Shown here: in pieces, positions 17,666-24,443 of the stretch
Numbering within the stretch: the first letter of the stretch is position 1
How the letters are laid out: every line of letters begins with the position of its first letter
Origin: Bacteroidota bacterium
GTDB taxonomy: Bacteria; Bacteroidota; Bacteroidia; Palsa-965
Assembly: GCA_013298545.1 (NCBI GenBank)
Contig: JAAFIA010000009.1
Coordinates: 39,995-90,152, forward strand
Reading direction: 5' to 3'
Length of the DNA stretch: 50,158 nt
Notes under the pieces: model-generated
Seen by the model: only the letters and a program-made list of their open reading frames with translations
Databases searched by the model: none
What the model was told of the DNA's origin: nothing
Translations under genes and position numbers: made by a program

Positions 17666-18478
17666 TCAGCCCTGCGTAATGTTGATTATTTTTTCTTCGT
17701 CATTCATCCGCGTCATGTTGTTTTTCTGCAAAATTTCACGCGCCAGATTGAGGTAATTAATCGCTCCTTTACTTGTTGCATCGTGCATGATAATCGTTTC
17801 GCCAAAACTCGGTGCTTCACCCAATTTGGTGTTGCGTTGAATGATGGTATCAAACACCATGGACTGAAAATGAGTTTTCACTTCTTCTACAACCTGATTG
17901 CTCAGGCGCAAACGAATATCGTACATCGTGAGCAAAATACCTTCAATAGCCAAATCTGGATTGAGGCGTGTTTGCACAATTTTGATGGTATTGAGGAGTT
18001 TGCCCAAACCTTCGAGCGCGAAGTATTCGCACTGCACCGGAATCAAGACAGAATCGGCGGCGCAGAGGGAATTGACGGTAACTAAGCCCAGCGAAGGCGA
18101 ACAATCGATGATGATAAAATCGTAATCGTTCTTGATTTTTTGAAGCGCGTGCCGCATCATTTTTTCGCGGTTCGGCATGTTGATCATTTCGATTTCGGCA
18201 CCAACCAAATCAATGTGTGCGGGAAGCAAATCGAGATTGGGTGTGGTTGTTTCGAGAATAATATCGCGCGGCTCTTTCGCCTCAATGATGCACTCGTAAA
18301 TTCCGGTTTTGATGTTTTTAGGATCGAAACCTACGCCCGAAGTTGCGTTGGCTTGCGGGTCGGCATCGACCAACAAGGTACGGTATTCGAGCACCGCAAA
18401 ACTGGCGGCAAGATTAATGGCCGAAGTGGTTTTCCCTACTCCGCCTTTTTGATTGGCGACTGCAATGATTTTGCCCAT
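17666..18478 (-). CDS. parA: Chromosome-partitioning ATPase ParA (Soj type)
   Basis: Deviant Walker ATPase of 270 residues that forms a DNA-bound gradient pulling ParB-parS complexes. Motifs: deviant Walker A KGGVGKTT at 11-18, Walker A' VDADPQANAT (about 37-46), and Walker B FIIIDCSPSLGL (about 113-124). The C-terminal end is slightly longer than Soj and rich in acidic residues (NDEEKIINITQG). It is followed by parB and preceded, 17 bp upstream, by the metallo-beta-lactamase-fold gene, so the order UPF0173 - parA - parB - DUF5683 is one transcriptional unit. Confidence 0.97.
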   Translation of the reverse strand: MGKIIAVANQKGGVGKTTSAINLAASFAVLEYRTLLVDADPQANATSGVGFDPKNIKTGIYECIIEAKEPRDIILETTTPNLDLLPAHIDLVGAEIEMINMPNREKMMRHALQKIKNDYDFIIIDCSPSLGLVTVNSLCAADSVLIPVQCEYFALEGLGKLLNTIKIVQTRLNPDLAIEGILLTMYDIRLRLSNQVVEEVKTHFQSMVFDTIIQRNTKLGEAPSFGETIIMHDATSKGAINYLNLAREILQKNNMTRMNDEEKIINITQG

Positions 18479-18495
18479 GCCTTGATTGCTGTGTA

Positions 18496-19179
18496 CTATG
18501 GTTTATGAATCGTTTCGCCGATTATCGGCAAGATCAGTTGTTTTCCAGTCATGTTGAATTTTTCAATGGCCTCAGCATGATTGATTTTAATGTAACCAAA
18601 GGTATCGTAGTGCATGCCAATGATTTTAGTGCAATTGATAAATTCACTTGCAAGAATCGCATTGTCAACACCCATTGTAAAATTATCGCCAATCGGAAGG
18701 AATGCAAAATCAATCTGGCGGTATTCGCCAATCAATTTCATCTCCATCGTCAAAGCGGTATCTCCGGCATAATAAAAATTACCTTCTTCGCTTTCAATGA
18801 TAAAACCCATTGGATTTCCACCATACGTGCCATCGGGAAGGCTACTCGAATGCTGCGCCGCAACACATTTGACTTTTCCAAAATCAAACAGCCATTTACC
18901 ACCCGTATTCATCGGATGGGTTTTCTCAACACCATTTTTATTGAGCCAAACACTGATTTCCCAAGAACAAACAACCGTTGCTCCGGTACGTTGTGCAATG
19001 GCGATGCAGTCAGCGATATGATCAAAATGGCCATGCGATACCAGAATATAATCTGCCGGAACAGCATTCACATCAATGGATGCAGCCAGTTCGTTCTGCG
19101 AAATAAACGGGTCAAACAACAAATGCTTGCCTTTTATCTCGACTCCAAAACAGGAATGTCCGTAATAGGTAATTTTCAT
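18496..19179 (-). CDS. UPF0173 family metal-dependent hydrolase (MBL fold)
   Basis: Predicted metallo-beta-lactamase-fold hydrolase of 227 residues, usual length for UPF0173. The metal motif SHGHFDHI puts ligands at His49, His51, Asp53 and His54, and the strand YAGDTALTMEM supplies the bridging Asp. A final conserved His is seen in IIGMHYDTFGYIK. The physiological substrate of this family is unknown. It begins the minus-strand run leading to parA (17 bp gap). Divergent from the flavin reductase gene, with a 182-bp region between. Confidence 0.93.
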   Translation of the reverse strand: MKITYYGHSCFGVEIKGKHLLFDPFISQNELAASIDVNAVPADYILVSHGHFDHIADCIAIAQRTGATVVCSWEISVWLNKNGVEKTHPMNTGGKWLFDFGKVKCVAAQHSSSLPDGTYGGNPMGFIIESEEGNFYYAGDTALTMEMKLIGEYRQIDFAFLPIGDNFTMGVDNAILASEFINCTKIIGMHYDTFGYIKINHAEAIEKFNMTGKQLILPIIGETIHKP

Positions 19180-19247
19180 AGACTTTTATCTTTCCCGACA
19201 ACAAATAGTAAGATTGCTTGTTACAACAAACGAGCAGTAAAAATACC

Positions 19248-19350
19248 TTACTTTGTATCCGAAGTCCGGGGGCTTAAATTTCGACCTCGAAGGTACGAAA
19301 ATTAGCCTTAAACGCCTCGGAGAATTATGAACAGCCGCATGTTCGGCAAG
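19248..19350 (+). promoter_or_regulatory. Promoter-like box and structured leader before the flavin reductase gene
   Basis: TTACTTTG at 19248-19255 fits TAnnTTTG at 7 of 8 positions. The DNA after it can fold: TCCGGGGGC (19265-19273) can pair with GCCTCGGA (19314-19321), enclosing GGCT/AGCC and ATTTCG/CGAAAAT arms, followed by a GCCG/CGGC hairpin (about 19334-19347). The leader is about 100 nt. It may be a regulatory RNA element; no known riboswitch family was recognised. Confidence 0.4.
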
Positions 19351-19361
19351 CTAAACACCTG

Positions 19362-19883
19362 ATGATCACAATCATTTCGGGCACAAATCGCCCCAAAAGC
19401 AATACCCGTATCGTAGCCCAAACGTATAGTGCCATTTTGACCGAATTGGGGCACGAAAATCAAGTTCTTTCGCTCGAAGATTTACCACGCGATTTTGCGT
19501 TCGGCGATCTTTATGGCCAACGCACCGAAACATTCAATGGCCAACTCAACCAGTTCATCATTCCGGTTCAGAAGTTTGTCGTCGTTATGCCTGAGTATAA
19601 TGGCAGCTTCCCTGGTATTTTGAAACTTTTCTTGGATGCGGTTCATCCCGACCATCTGAAAACAAAAAAAATGGCCCTCGTAGGTGTGTCGGCTGGGCGC
19701 GCGGGCAACCTGCGTGGCATTGACCAATTGACCAATGCGCTTCATTATTTACGGGTCAATATTTACCCCAATCACTTGCCTATTTCTATGATTCGTAGCT
19801 TGATGAATGAACAAGGACAGTTGACCGAAGAAGCTACTATAAACGCATTAAAAACTCAAGCTGCTGGCTTTGCAGCATTTTAA
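19362..19883 (+). CDS. NADPH-dependent FMN reductase family oxidoreductase
   Basis: Flavodoxin-like NAD(P)H:FMN oxidoreductase of 173 residues. The N-terminal phosphate-binding loop SGTNRPKSNT (6-15), the MPEYNGSFPGILKLFLDAV block (binding of the flavin ring, about 75-95), and the VGVSAGRAGNLRG segment (about 107-120) are the family signatures. It could be a flavin reductase, azoreductase or chromate/quinone reductase. The ATG at 19362 is the only start near the first motif. The peroxidase gene follows after 24 bp, so a shared redox or stress role is likely but inferred. Confidence 0.92.
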   Translation: MITIISGTNRPKSNTRIVAQTYSAILTELGHENQVLSLEDLPRDFAFGDLYGQRTETFNGQLNQFIIPVQKFVVVMPEYNGSFPGILKLFLDAVHPDHLKTKKMALVGVSAGRAGNLRGIDQLTNALHYLRVNIYPNHLPISMIRSLMNEQGQLTEEATINALKTQAAGFAAF

Positions 19884-19907
19884 ATCGAACAACTAAATAT
19901 CATTTCC

Positions 19908-20507
19908 ATGAACAAAATTTTGCTTCCCGCATTGCTCATCTTAGCTGTTTCTTGTAAGCCAAGCGCACAAACCGAAACGGTTAATACAGACAACAATACA
20001 ACATCCGCAGCACAACAAGAAGTTGTTCGCAATTCCATTCACGATCAGAGTTTTGGTCTGAAAATGATTGATGGAACGCCTCAAGAATTGTCGAAATGGA
20101 AAGGCAAAAAAATTCTGCTTGTCAATACAGCATCGGAATGTGGTTTTACACCGCAGTATGAAGATTTACAGAAACTTGCTGCAGCGTACCCCGAAAAACT
20201 CGTTGTCATTGGTTTTCCGGCCAATGATTTTGGTGGGCAAGAACCTGGTTCCAATACTGAAATCACCTCATTTTGTAAGAAAAACTATGGTGTAACATTT
20301 CCACTTTTCGAGAAAATTTCGGTGAAAGGCGAAACCATGCACCCGCTCTATCAATGGCTGAGCGACCCCAAGAAAAATGGGTGGAATGATAAAGCACCCA
20401 ATTGGAATTTCTGCAAGTATTTGCTCGATGAAGAAGGTAAATTGGTGAAGTTTTTTCCTTCGCGGGTGAATCCGATGAGTAATGAGATTACGGATTTGTT
20501 GAAATAG
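19908..20507 (+). CDS. Lipoprotein glutathione peroxidase (thioredoxin-type)
   Basis: Thiol peroxidase that reduces hydroperoxides; 199 residues. The N-terminus is a lipoprotein signal (LAVSC, Cys16), so the enzyme is attached to a membrane facing the periplasm. The catalytic tetrad is visible: Cys78 (NTASECGFT), Gln111 (GGQEPGS), Trp166-Asn167 (PNWNFCKYL). A second Cys at 123 (SFCKKNYGVTFP) is the resolving cysteine of the two-Cys, thioredoxin-dependent subgroup, not the selenocysteine form. The flavin reductase gene lies upstream, and a terminator that belongs to a duplicated fragment of the neighbouring glycosyltransferase begins 25 bp after the stop. Confidence 0.95.
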   Translation: MNKILLPALLILAVSCKPSAQTETVNTDNNTTSAAQQEVVRNSIHDQSFGLKMIDGTPQELSKWKGKKILLVNTASECGFTPQYEDLQKLAAAYPEKLVVIGFPANDFGGQEPGSNTEITSFCKKNYGVTFPLFEKISVKGETMHPLYQWLSDPKKNGWNDKAPNWNFCKYLLDEEGKLVKFFPSRVNPMSNEITDLLK

Positions 20508-20509
20508 GT

Positions 20510-20604
20510 AAATCATTCCCATACATCAAAAGATCACCGATAAATTTTCGGTGATTTTTTTTGCCGTTAAATTTTTCGTGGAATAATTTTTTTGCGCCTT
20601 CGCG
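20510..20604. repeat. 95-bp direct repeat, copy 1 (glycosyltransferase 3' fragment)
   Basis: Identical base for base to 21030-21124, offset by exactly 520 bp. On the minus strand it would code the last 31 residues of the glycosyltransferase at 21026-22285, but here it is detached from the gene. It begins 2 bp after the peroxidase stop codon. Confidence 0.95.
20533..20562 (+). terminator. Intrinsic terminator of the peroxidase gene, within repeat copy 1
   Basis: ATCACCGA (20533-20540) and TCGGTGAT (20548-20555) are perfect arms with a 7-nt loop, followed by T to 20562. It serves the flavin reductase/peroxidase unit on the plus strand. The same hairpin recurs at 21053-21082 inside the glycosyltransferase coding region. 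Confidence 0.85.
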
Positions 20605-21029
20605 TTTTTTATGAGTTGGATTGACGATTGGAGTACAATACTCCTGCGGAGGGCTGACGGTTTGGGCGTAGAAATGGAAGTTTTATTATTACTTTTTTGC
20701 TTGTCCAAAAAAGTAACCAAAAAAAGACACCACGAATACCAACCGACAATAAAAAATGGCCTGACGATATTGGCCGGTTAGCCATTTTTTAAATGTCGGT
20801 TCACACGATTCGTGGACTCCCGCCCGCAGATACTAGCGACATTCGTAGTAGCATGATACTCCTTAGCTGGTGCTCCTATCGCTAGTCCTCTTCCGATCAG
20901 CACTAATCCTCGTTTGCAACGAGGACTTTTGAGACGCGCGTTTGTAACGCGCGTTTGATGAATAATTATAACGCGCGTTGCAAACGCGAATCTCGCCCCA
21001 CCGCGTTGCAAACGCGGTGGAGTTATTAC
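20605..21029. mobile_element. 425-bp non-coding hairpin-rich insert between the 95-bp repeats
   Basis: No convincing gene. A long imperfect palindrome spans 20730-20815: three arm pairs, CCACGAAT/ATTCGTGG, AACCGACA/TGTCGGTT and AAAAAATGGC/GCCATTTTTT, with a 20-nt loop. Four short hairpins with 3-nt loops follow: 20907-20925 (TCCTCGTT arms), 20934-20954 (ACGCGCGTT arms), 20974-20988 (CGCGTT arms) and 20998-21020 (CCACCGCGTT arms). Such clusters of CGTTTGCAACG-type palindromes resemble REP-like or non-autonomous transposon sequences of Bacteroidota. No transposase is present. That it is mobile is inference. Confidence 0.6.
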
Positions 21030-22285
21030 AAATCATTCCCATACATCAAAAGATCACCGATAAATTTTCGGTGATTTTTTTTGCCGTTAAATTTTTCGTG
21101 GAATAATTTTTTTGCGCCTTCGCGCTTTTGTTTTTGTGCCAATTCGTCGCTTAAGAAATTACGGATCAATGTGGCAACTTCATTGGCATCAAACGTATAG
21201 GGAATGGTAAAACCGGAAACCTCATTCGCTACTTCTGGACTTCCATACACATCGGTTGCTAGCACCGGAATACCAAAACTAATGGCTTCCATCAACGAAA
21301 CCGGAATGCCTTCTGCTTCGCTCAAGCTTAAAAATAAATGTACAGGTGCTGATGCGTAAAATGATTTAATCTGATCATTAGGCGTAAATCCACGCAATTC
21401 TACTTCAATATTTTTAGGCAAATTTTTAATCGCTTCGCGCACTTCGTTTTCGCGATCGCCCCCCGCCCCGAAATGCACCCAACGCACAGGTAAGTCTATG
21501 CGCGACAACAATTCAATCATCCGATGAACGCCTTTGCTACGACTAATTTGCGAACACGTTACCAAAACAAAAGGTCCTGTTGCCCGAAATGGATTATCGC
21601 CCAAATCATCGACGCCTAAACGGTGTGTTGCAAAATGTGCTGCACGTTGCGGAAATTTTTGCTGCAAATGTTTTGTCCCATGCTCCGAAATCGACCATAC
21701 GGCATCCGCTTGTTCCATATTAAAATGATGAAACGGCAAAACTTTTGTGCCTTGCGTTTTGACCAAAGCCCAATCGCGGTCATACAAATCAATCGAGTGC
21801 GCGCGGCAGATGTAACGCGAAATGACGTTGCGCCGCTTCAACAACCCCAAAATCACAGCCGAATTGTGTACCCAATACGCATAAAAAAAAGTTTCTGCAT
21901 CGCCCAATTCACGAAGCGTTGCGGCAATTACATCCGCAGAAGCTTGTTGGTGTTTCAGCACACTGCGGTAACGCCACAACTCACGCAAAAACCAAATTTT
22001 ATCCGAACACCGCACAAATTCATACCACATCACGGAAAACCATTCGCTCCAAGCATGACGCTTTTGGTGAGTCCCTTTTGCAACCAGTGTGTTGATGTCG
22101 AGAATTTCAAAATTTTCCGGTATCGGACGTTGTACAGCTTTTTGTTCGTTGGAAAAAACTTCACATGGAATTAAAAAAACACGATCAAAATATTGTGCTA
22201 ACAATTCCTGTTCGTCGGCCACATACTGCTCCGGCTTTCCGAACGGATAATTTTTGGTGAACAGAAAAAGTACTTTTGGCTTCAT
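21026..22285 (-). CDS. Glycosyltransferase family 4
   Basis: Predicted retaining GT-B glycosyltransferase of 419 residues acting on a nucleotide sugar. The N-terminal Rossmann region starts MKPKVLFLFTKNYPFGKPE. The C-terminal domain shows the GT4 pattern: VTCSQISRSKGVHRMIELL (about 253-271), VHFGAGGDRENEV, the FLSLSEAEGIPVSLMEAISFGIPV block with the E-x7-E pair, and a nucleotide-binding GSPEV. Last gene of the glycan operon; its start overlaps the previous stop by 4 bp. The final 31 codons lie in the 95-bp repeat (21030-21124) and only the last codon and stop come from the insert. In the ancestral arrangement inferred from copy 1 it would have ended GNDLPISTNP, overlapping the peroxidase gene end. 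Confidence 0.93.
   Translation of the reverse strand: MKPKVLFLFTKNYPFGKPEQYVADEQELLAQYFDRVFLIPCEVFSNEQKAVQRPIPENFEILDINTLVAKGTHQKRHAWSEWFSVMWYEFVRCSDKIWFLRELWRYRSVLKHQQASADVIAATLRELGDAETFFYAYWVHNSAVILGLLKRRNVISRYICRAHSIDLYDRDWALVKTQGTKVLPFHHFNMEQADAVWSISEHGTKHLQQKFPQRAAHFATHRLGVDDLGDNPFRATGPFVLVTCSQISRSKGVHRMIELLSRIDLPVRWVHFGAGGDRENEVREAIKNLPKNIEVELRGFTPNDQIKSFYASAPVHLFLSLSEAEGIPVSLMEAISFGIPVLATDVYGSPEVANEVSGFTIPYTFDANEVATLIRNFLSDELAQKQKREGAKKLFHEKFNGKKNHRKFIGDLLMYGNDL
21030..21124. repeat. 95-bp direct repeat, copy 2 (inside the glycosyltransferase gene)
   Basis: Perfect copy of 20510-20604. Here it is coding and gives the C-terminal helix of the glycosyltransferase. Bases differ immediately beyond both ends (T versus C on the left; T versus C on the right), so the limits are exact. 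Confidence 0.95.
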
Positions 22286-23466
22286 GCTTTTTTGCGGGTC
22301 AAATCAAGCATTGCAAGATACAATTGTTCAACAATTTTAGTCGCGTCGTGATGTGCCGCAACATATTTTTTTCCTGCTTCGCCGATGTTCGCTAGCATGA
22401 TCTCGTTCCGCAACAAATCGTCCAGTTTACCTGCAATCACATCCGGCGCATCGTTTGCCACATAGAGGCCACAACCATGCACAGACAGCATGGCATTCGG
22501 ATCGGAAGCAACAGAAACAACAGGAATGCCCAACTTGGCTGCTTGTAAAAAAGTATTGGCAAAACCTTCGGCAGATGATGTGTTGACGAGTGTTTTACAA
22601 AAACGCAAAGTCGCTTCCATCAGTTCTGGTGGCACGTGTTCGATGATGTGCACATGGTTTGGCTTATCGCGTTGGATGTGTTCAAAACGAATGGTTTCTG
22701 TTCGGTTGAGCACCATCAAAAAACGGCGCATGGGCAAGCGCTTCGCTACTTCTAAAAATAATTCAGGACGTTTGACATCCGATGTTTTTCCAATCCAAAT
22801 GGCATCGTACTCATCCATCACCAGCGATGTTCCTGCTTTAACTGCAAGCGAAATCGGATTGAGTAAAAGCATCGCTTTTTTCTGATGGCGTTGCTCCAAA
22901 ACGTTTGCCTGTACTGGTGTTTGTGCCAAGACAAGCGAAGCAGATGCCAAAACTTCGGTGAGTTCCTCGTGCTTCAGTCCGGTCCATTTCAATAAAAAAT
23001 CGTCCGAAATCACATCACCACCAAGATCATTATCAGAAGCCAATCCGAAAATAAACGGAATGCCAACCTGCTTGCAATACTGCGCCAGTTCTAAAGCTTC
23101 GGGCGACATGCCAAGAATAAGTGCCAGATCGGGCTGAACTGTATTGAATACCTCCGTTGTATCTTGAACCGCATCGGTTTGAAAAACACGATTCAAAATT
23201 CGTCTTCCTAAATGTCGTTGCTTTGCCCAATATCCTTCGCTTTTTCTTCGTGGATGTGGCATGGTTGTGATGGCACCAAATTGTTCGATACCCAAACCAT
23301 GATCGAGTGTAAAAAGGGTAACGTCAATCGCATGATTTTGAGCCAAGCCTTGCACCAGTTGTACCACTCGAATTTCGGCACCACCAAAAATAAAGCGGGT
23401 TTGCTTATTCAGTAAAGAATAAGCATCGAGCGAGACTACGAGCAGTTTCAGGCGTTTCGAAACCAT
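22282..23466 (-). CDS. Glycosyltransferase family 4
   Basis: 394 residues, GT-B fold. The N-terminus LKLLVVSLDAYSL then FGGAEIRVVQLVQGLA (GGAE motif, about 28-31) is typical of GT4 enzymes. The C-terminal domain has DAIWIGKTSDVKRPELFLEVAKRLP (about 219-243) and the acceptor/donor-site motif TSSAEGFANTFLQAAKLGIPVVS (about 320-342) with the E-x7-x pattern: the second acidic residue is replaced by Gln (FLQAAK), a common variant. Sugar and acceptor are unknown. It overlaps the downstream glycosyltransferase by 4 bp and the upstream epimerase by 19 bp, so all are translated from one message. Confidence 0.93.
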   Translation of the reverse strand: MVSKRLKLLVVSLDAYSLLNKQTRFIFGGAEIRVVQLVQGLAQNHAIDVTLFTLDHGLGIEQFGAITTMPHPRRKSEGYWAKQRHLGRRILNRVFQTDAVQDTTEVFNTVQPDLALILGMSPEALELAQYCKQVGIPFIFGLASDNDLGGDVISDDFLLKWTGLKHEELTEVLASASLVLAQTPVQANVLEQRHQKKAMLLLNPISLAVKAGTSLVMDEYDAIWIGKTSDVKRPELFLEVAKRLPMRRFLMVLNRTETIRFEHIQRDKPNHVHIIEHVPPELMEATLRFCKTLVNTSSAEGFANTFLQAAKLGIPVVSVASDPNAMLSVHGCGLYVANDAPDVIAGKLDDLLRNEIMLANIGEAGKKYVAAHHDATKIVEQLYLAMLDLTRKKA

Positions 23467-24443
23467 TCAACAGTAAGATCAAGTCCTTTGTCGAGTTCGA
23501 CTACTGGGCGAAAACCAAGAATACGTTTTGCAAGCGAAATATCGGCAAAACTATCGCGAATATCGCCTTTGCGAATAGCGGCATAATTGGGTGCTTCCGA
23601 GAATCCAATGCGCTTGGCAAGCAAGGCATAAATCGCATTGAGCGATGTTGTTCCACCAAAAGCAATGTTCATGACGGGAGCATCATGGCCAATATCAGGT
23701 TGAATAGCGGCAAGTAAATTGGCATAAATCACATTTTCGACAAATGTAAAATCGCGTGTGTTATTGCCGTCACCAAAAATGGTTGGACGTTCGCCGCGAA
23801 GCATGGCTTCAATAAAAAGTGGAATTACTGCGGCATAAGGGCCTTTGATGTTTTGGCGTGGACCAAATACATTAAAATAACGCAAACCGATAACGGACAT
23901 ACCATAAACATCAGCAAAAACTTTTGCATAACGTTCGTTGGTATGTTTGGTAACCGCATACGGTGAAAGCAAACGGCCTGTTTTTTCTTCTTGTTTAGGC
24001 ATAGTTGCATCATCGCCATACACAGAAGATGATGATGCATAAATAAATCGTTTGGTATTTGCCAAACGCGAAGCATTCAGCATGTTTAGGAAACCATCAA
24101 TATTAACAGCATTGGTAGCAATCGGATTGTCGATGCTTCGCGGAACGGAGCCAAGCGCAGCTTGATGCAATACAACATCGACTCCGGCCACCGCCTCCCG
24201 ACACACGGTTTCGTCGCAAATGGATCCTTTGATGAATGTAAACGATGTTGCCGTCTTCAGCAATTCGATGTTGCTTTCAAAGCCTGTAGAAAGATCGTCG
24301 AGAACGCGTACTTCTTTTGCGCCAAGTGCCACAAGAGCATGTGCAATGTTGGAACCGATAAATCCGGCTCCACCCGTTACCAAAAAACGCGAGCTGCGAA
24401 TTGTAACTAATTGTGATGTGGTAAAAAACTGCTCCATAGTCAA
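23448..24443 (-). CDS. UDP-N-acetylglucosamine 4-epimerase, WbpP-like
   Basis: Short-chain dehydrogenase/reductase-type NDP-sugar epimerase of 331 residues. The NAD-binding VTGGAGFIGSN motif (22-32) is followed by the WbpP/TviC hallmark HQAALGSVPRSI (93-104), NIDGFLNML, the ASSSSVYGD serine region (136-144), and the catalytic YAVTK (Tyr162, Lys166). RYFNVFGPRQ and AVIPLF also match WbpP, which interconverts UDP-GlcNAc and UDP-GalNAc (and their uronic acids). This supports a HexNAc-type product rather than plain GalE. It lies between the membrane protein (4-bp overlap) and the first glycosyltransferase (19-bp overlap). The second ATG at 24437 is an alternative start. Confidence 0.92.
   Translation of the reverse strand: MTMEQFFTTSQLVTIRSSRFLVTGGAGFIGSNIAHALVALGAKEVRVLDDLSTGFESNIELLKTATSFTFIKGSICDETVCREAVAGVDVVLHQAALGSVPRSIDNPIATNAVNIDGFLNMLNASRLANTKRFIYASSSSVYGDDATMPKQEEKTGRLLSPYAVTKHTNERYAKVFADVYGMSVIGLRYFNVFGPRQNIKGPYAAVIPLFIEAMLRGERPTIFGDGNNTRDFTFVENVIYANLLAAIQPDIGHDAPVMNIAFGGTTSLNAIYALLAKRIGFSEAPNYAAIRKGDIRDSFADISLAKRILGFRPVVELDKGLDLTVEWFRNA

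Noticed and set aside
16687-18495. parS site near parAB
   Set aside because: No sequence close to the TGTTTCACGTGAAACA consensus was seen by eye here or in the rest of the window; a computed search is still needed.
17283-18508. Plus-strand open frames opposite parB and parA
   Set aside because: They are mirror images of the conserved ParA/ParB reading frames and show no signal, motif or start context.
19265-19350. Structured region as a tmRNA or tRNA
   Set aside because: It begins with GGGGGC-like sequence but there is no tRNA-like end, tag frame or CCA, and only about 100 bp are available before the next gene.
20526-20720. Minus-strand open frame of 64 codons across repeat copy 1
   Set aside because: It spans the junction of the duplicated glycosyltransferase fragment and the insert, partly in another frame; a by-product of the rearrangement.
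20778-21011. Minus-strand open frame of 77 codons in the hairpin insert
   Set aside because: It runs through the palindromes, so its residues are dictated by hairpin arms; no domain, no start context.
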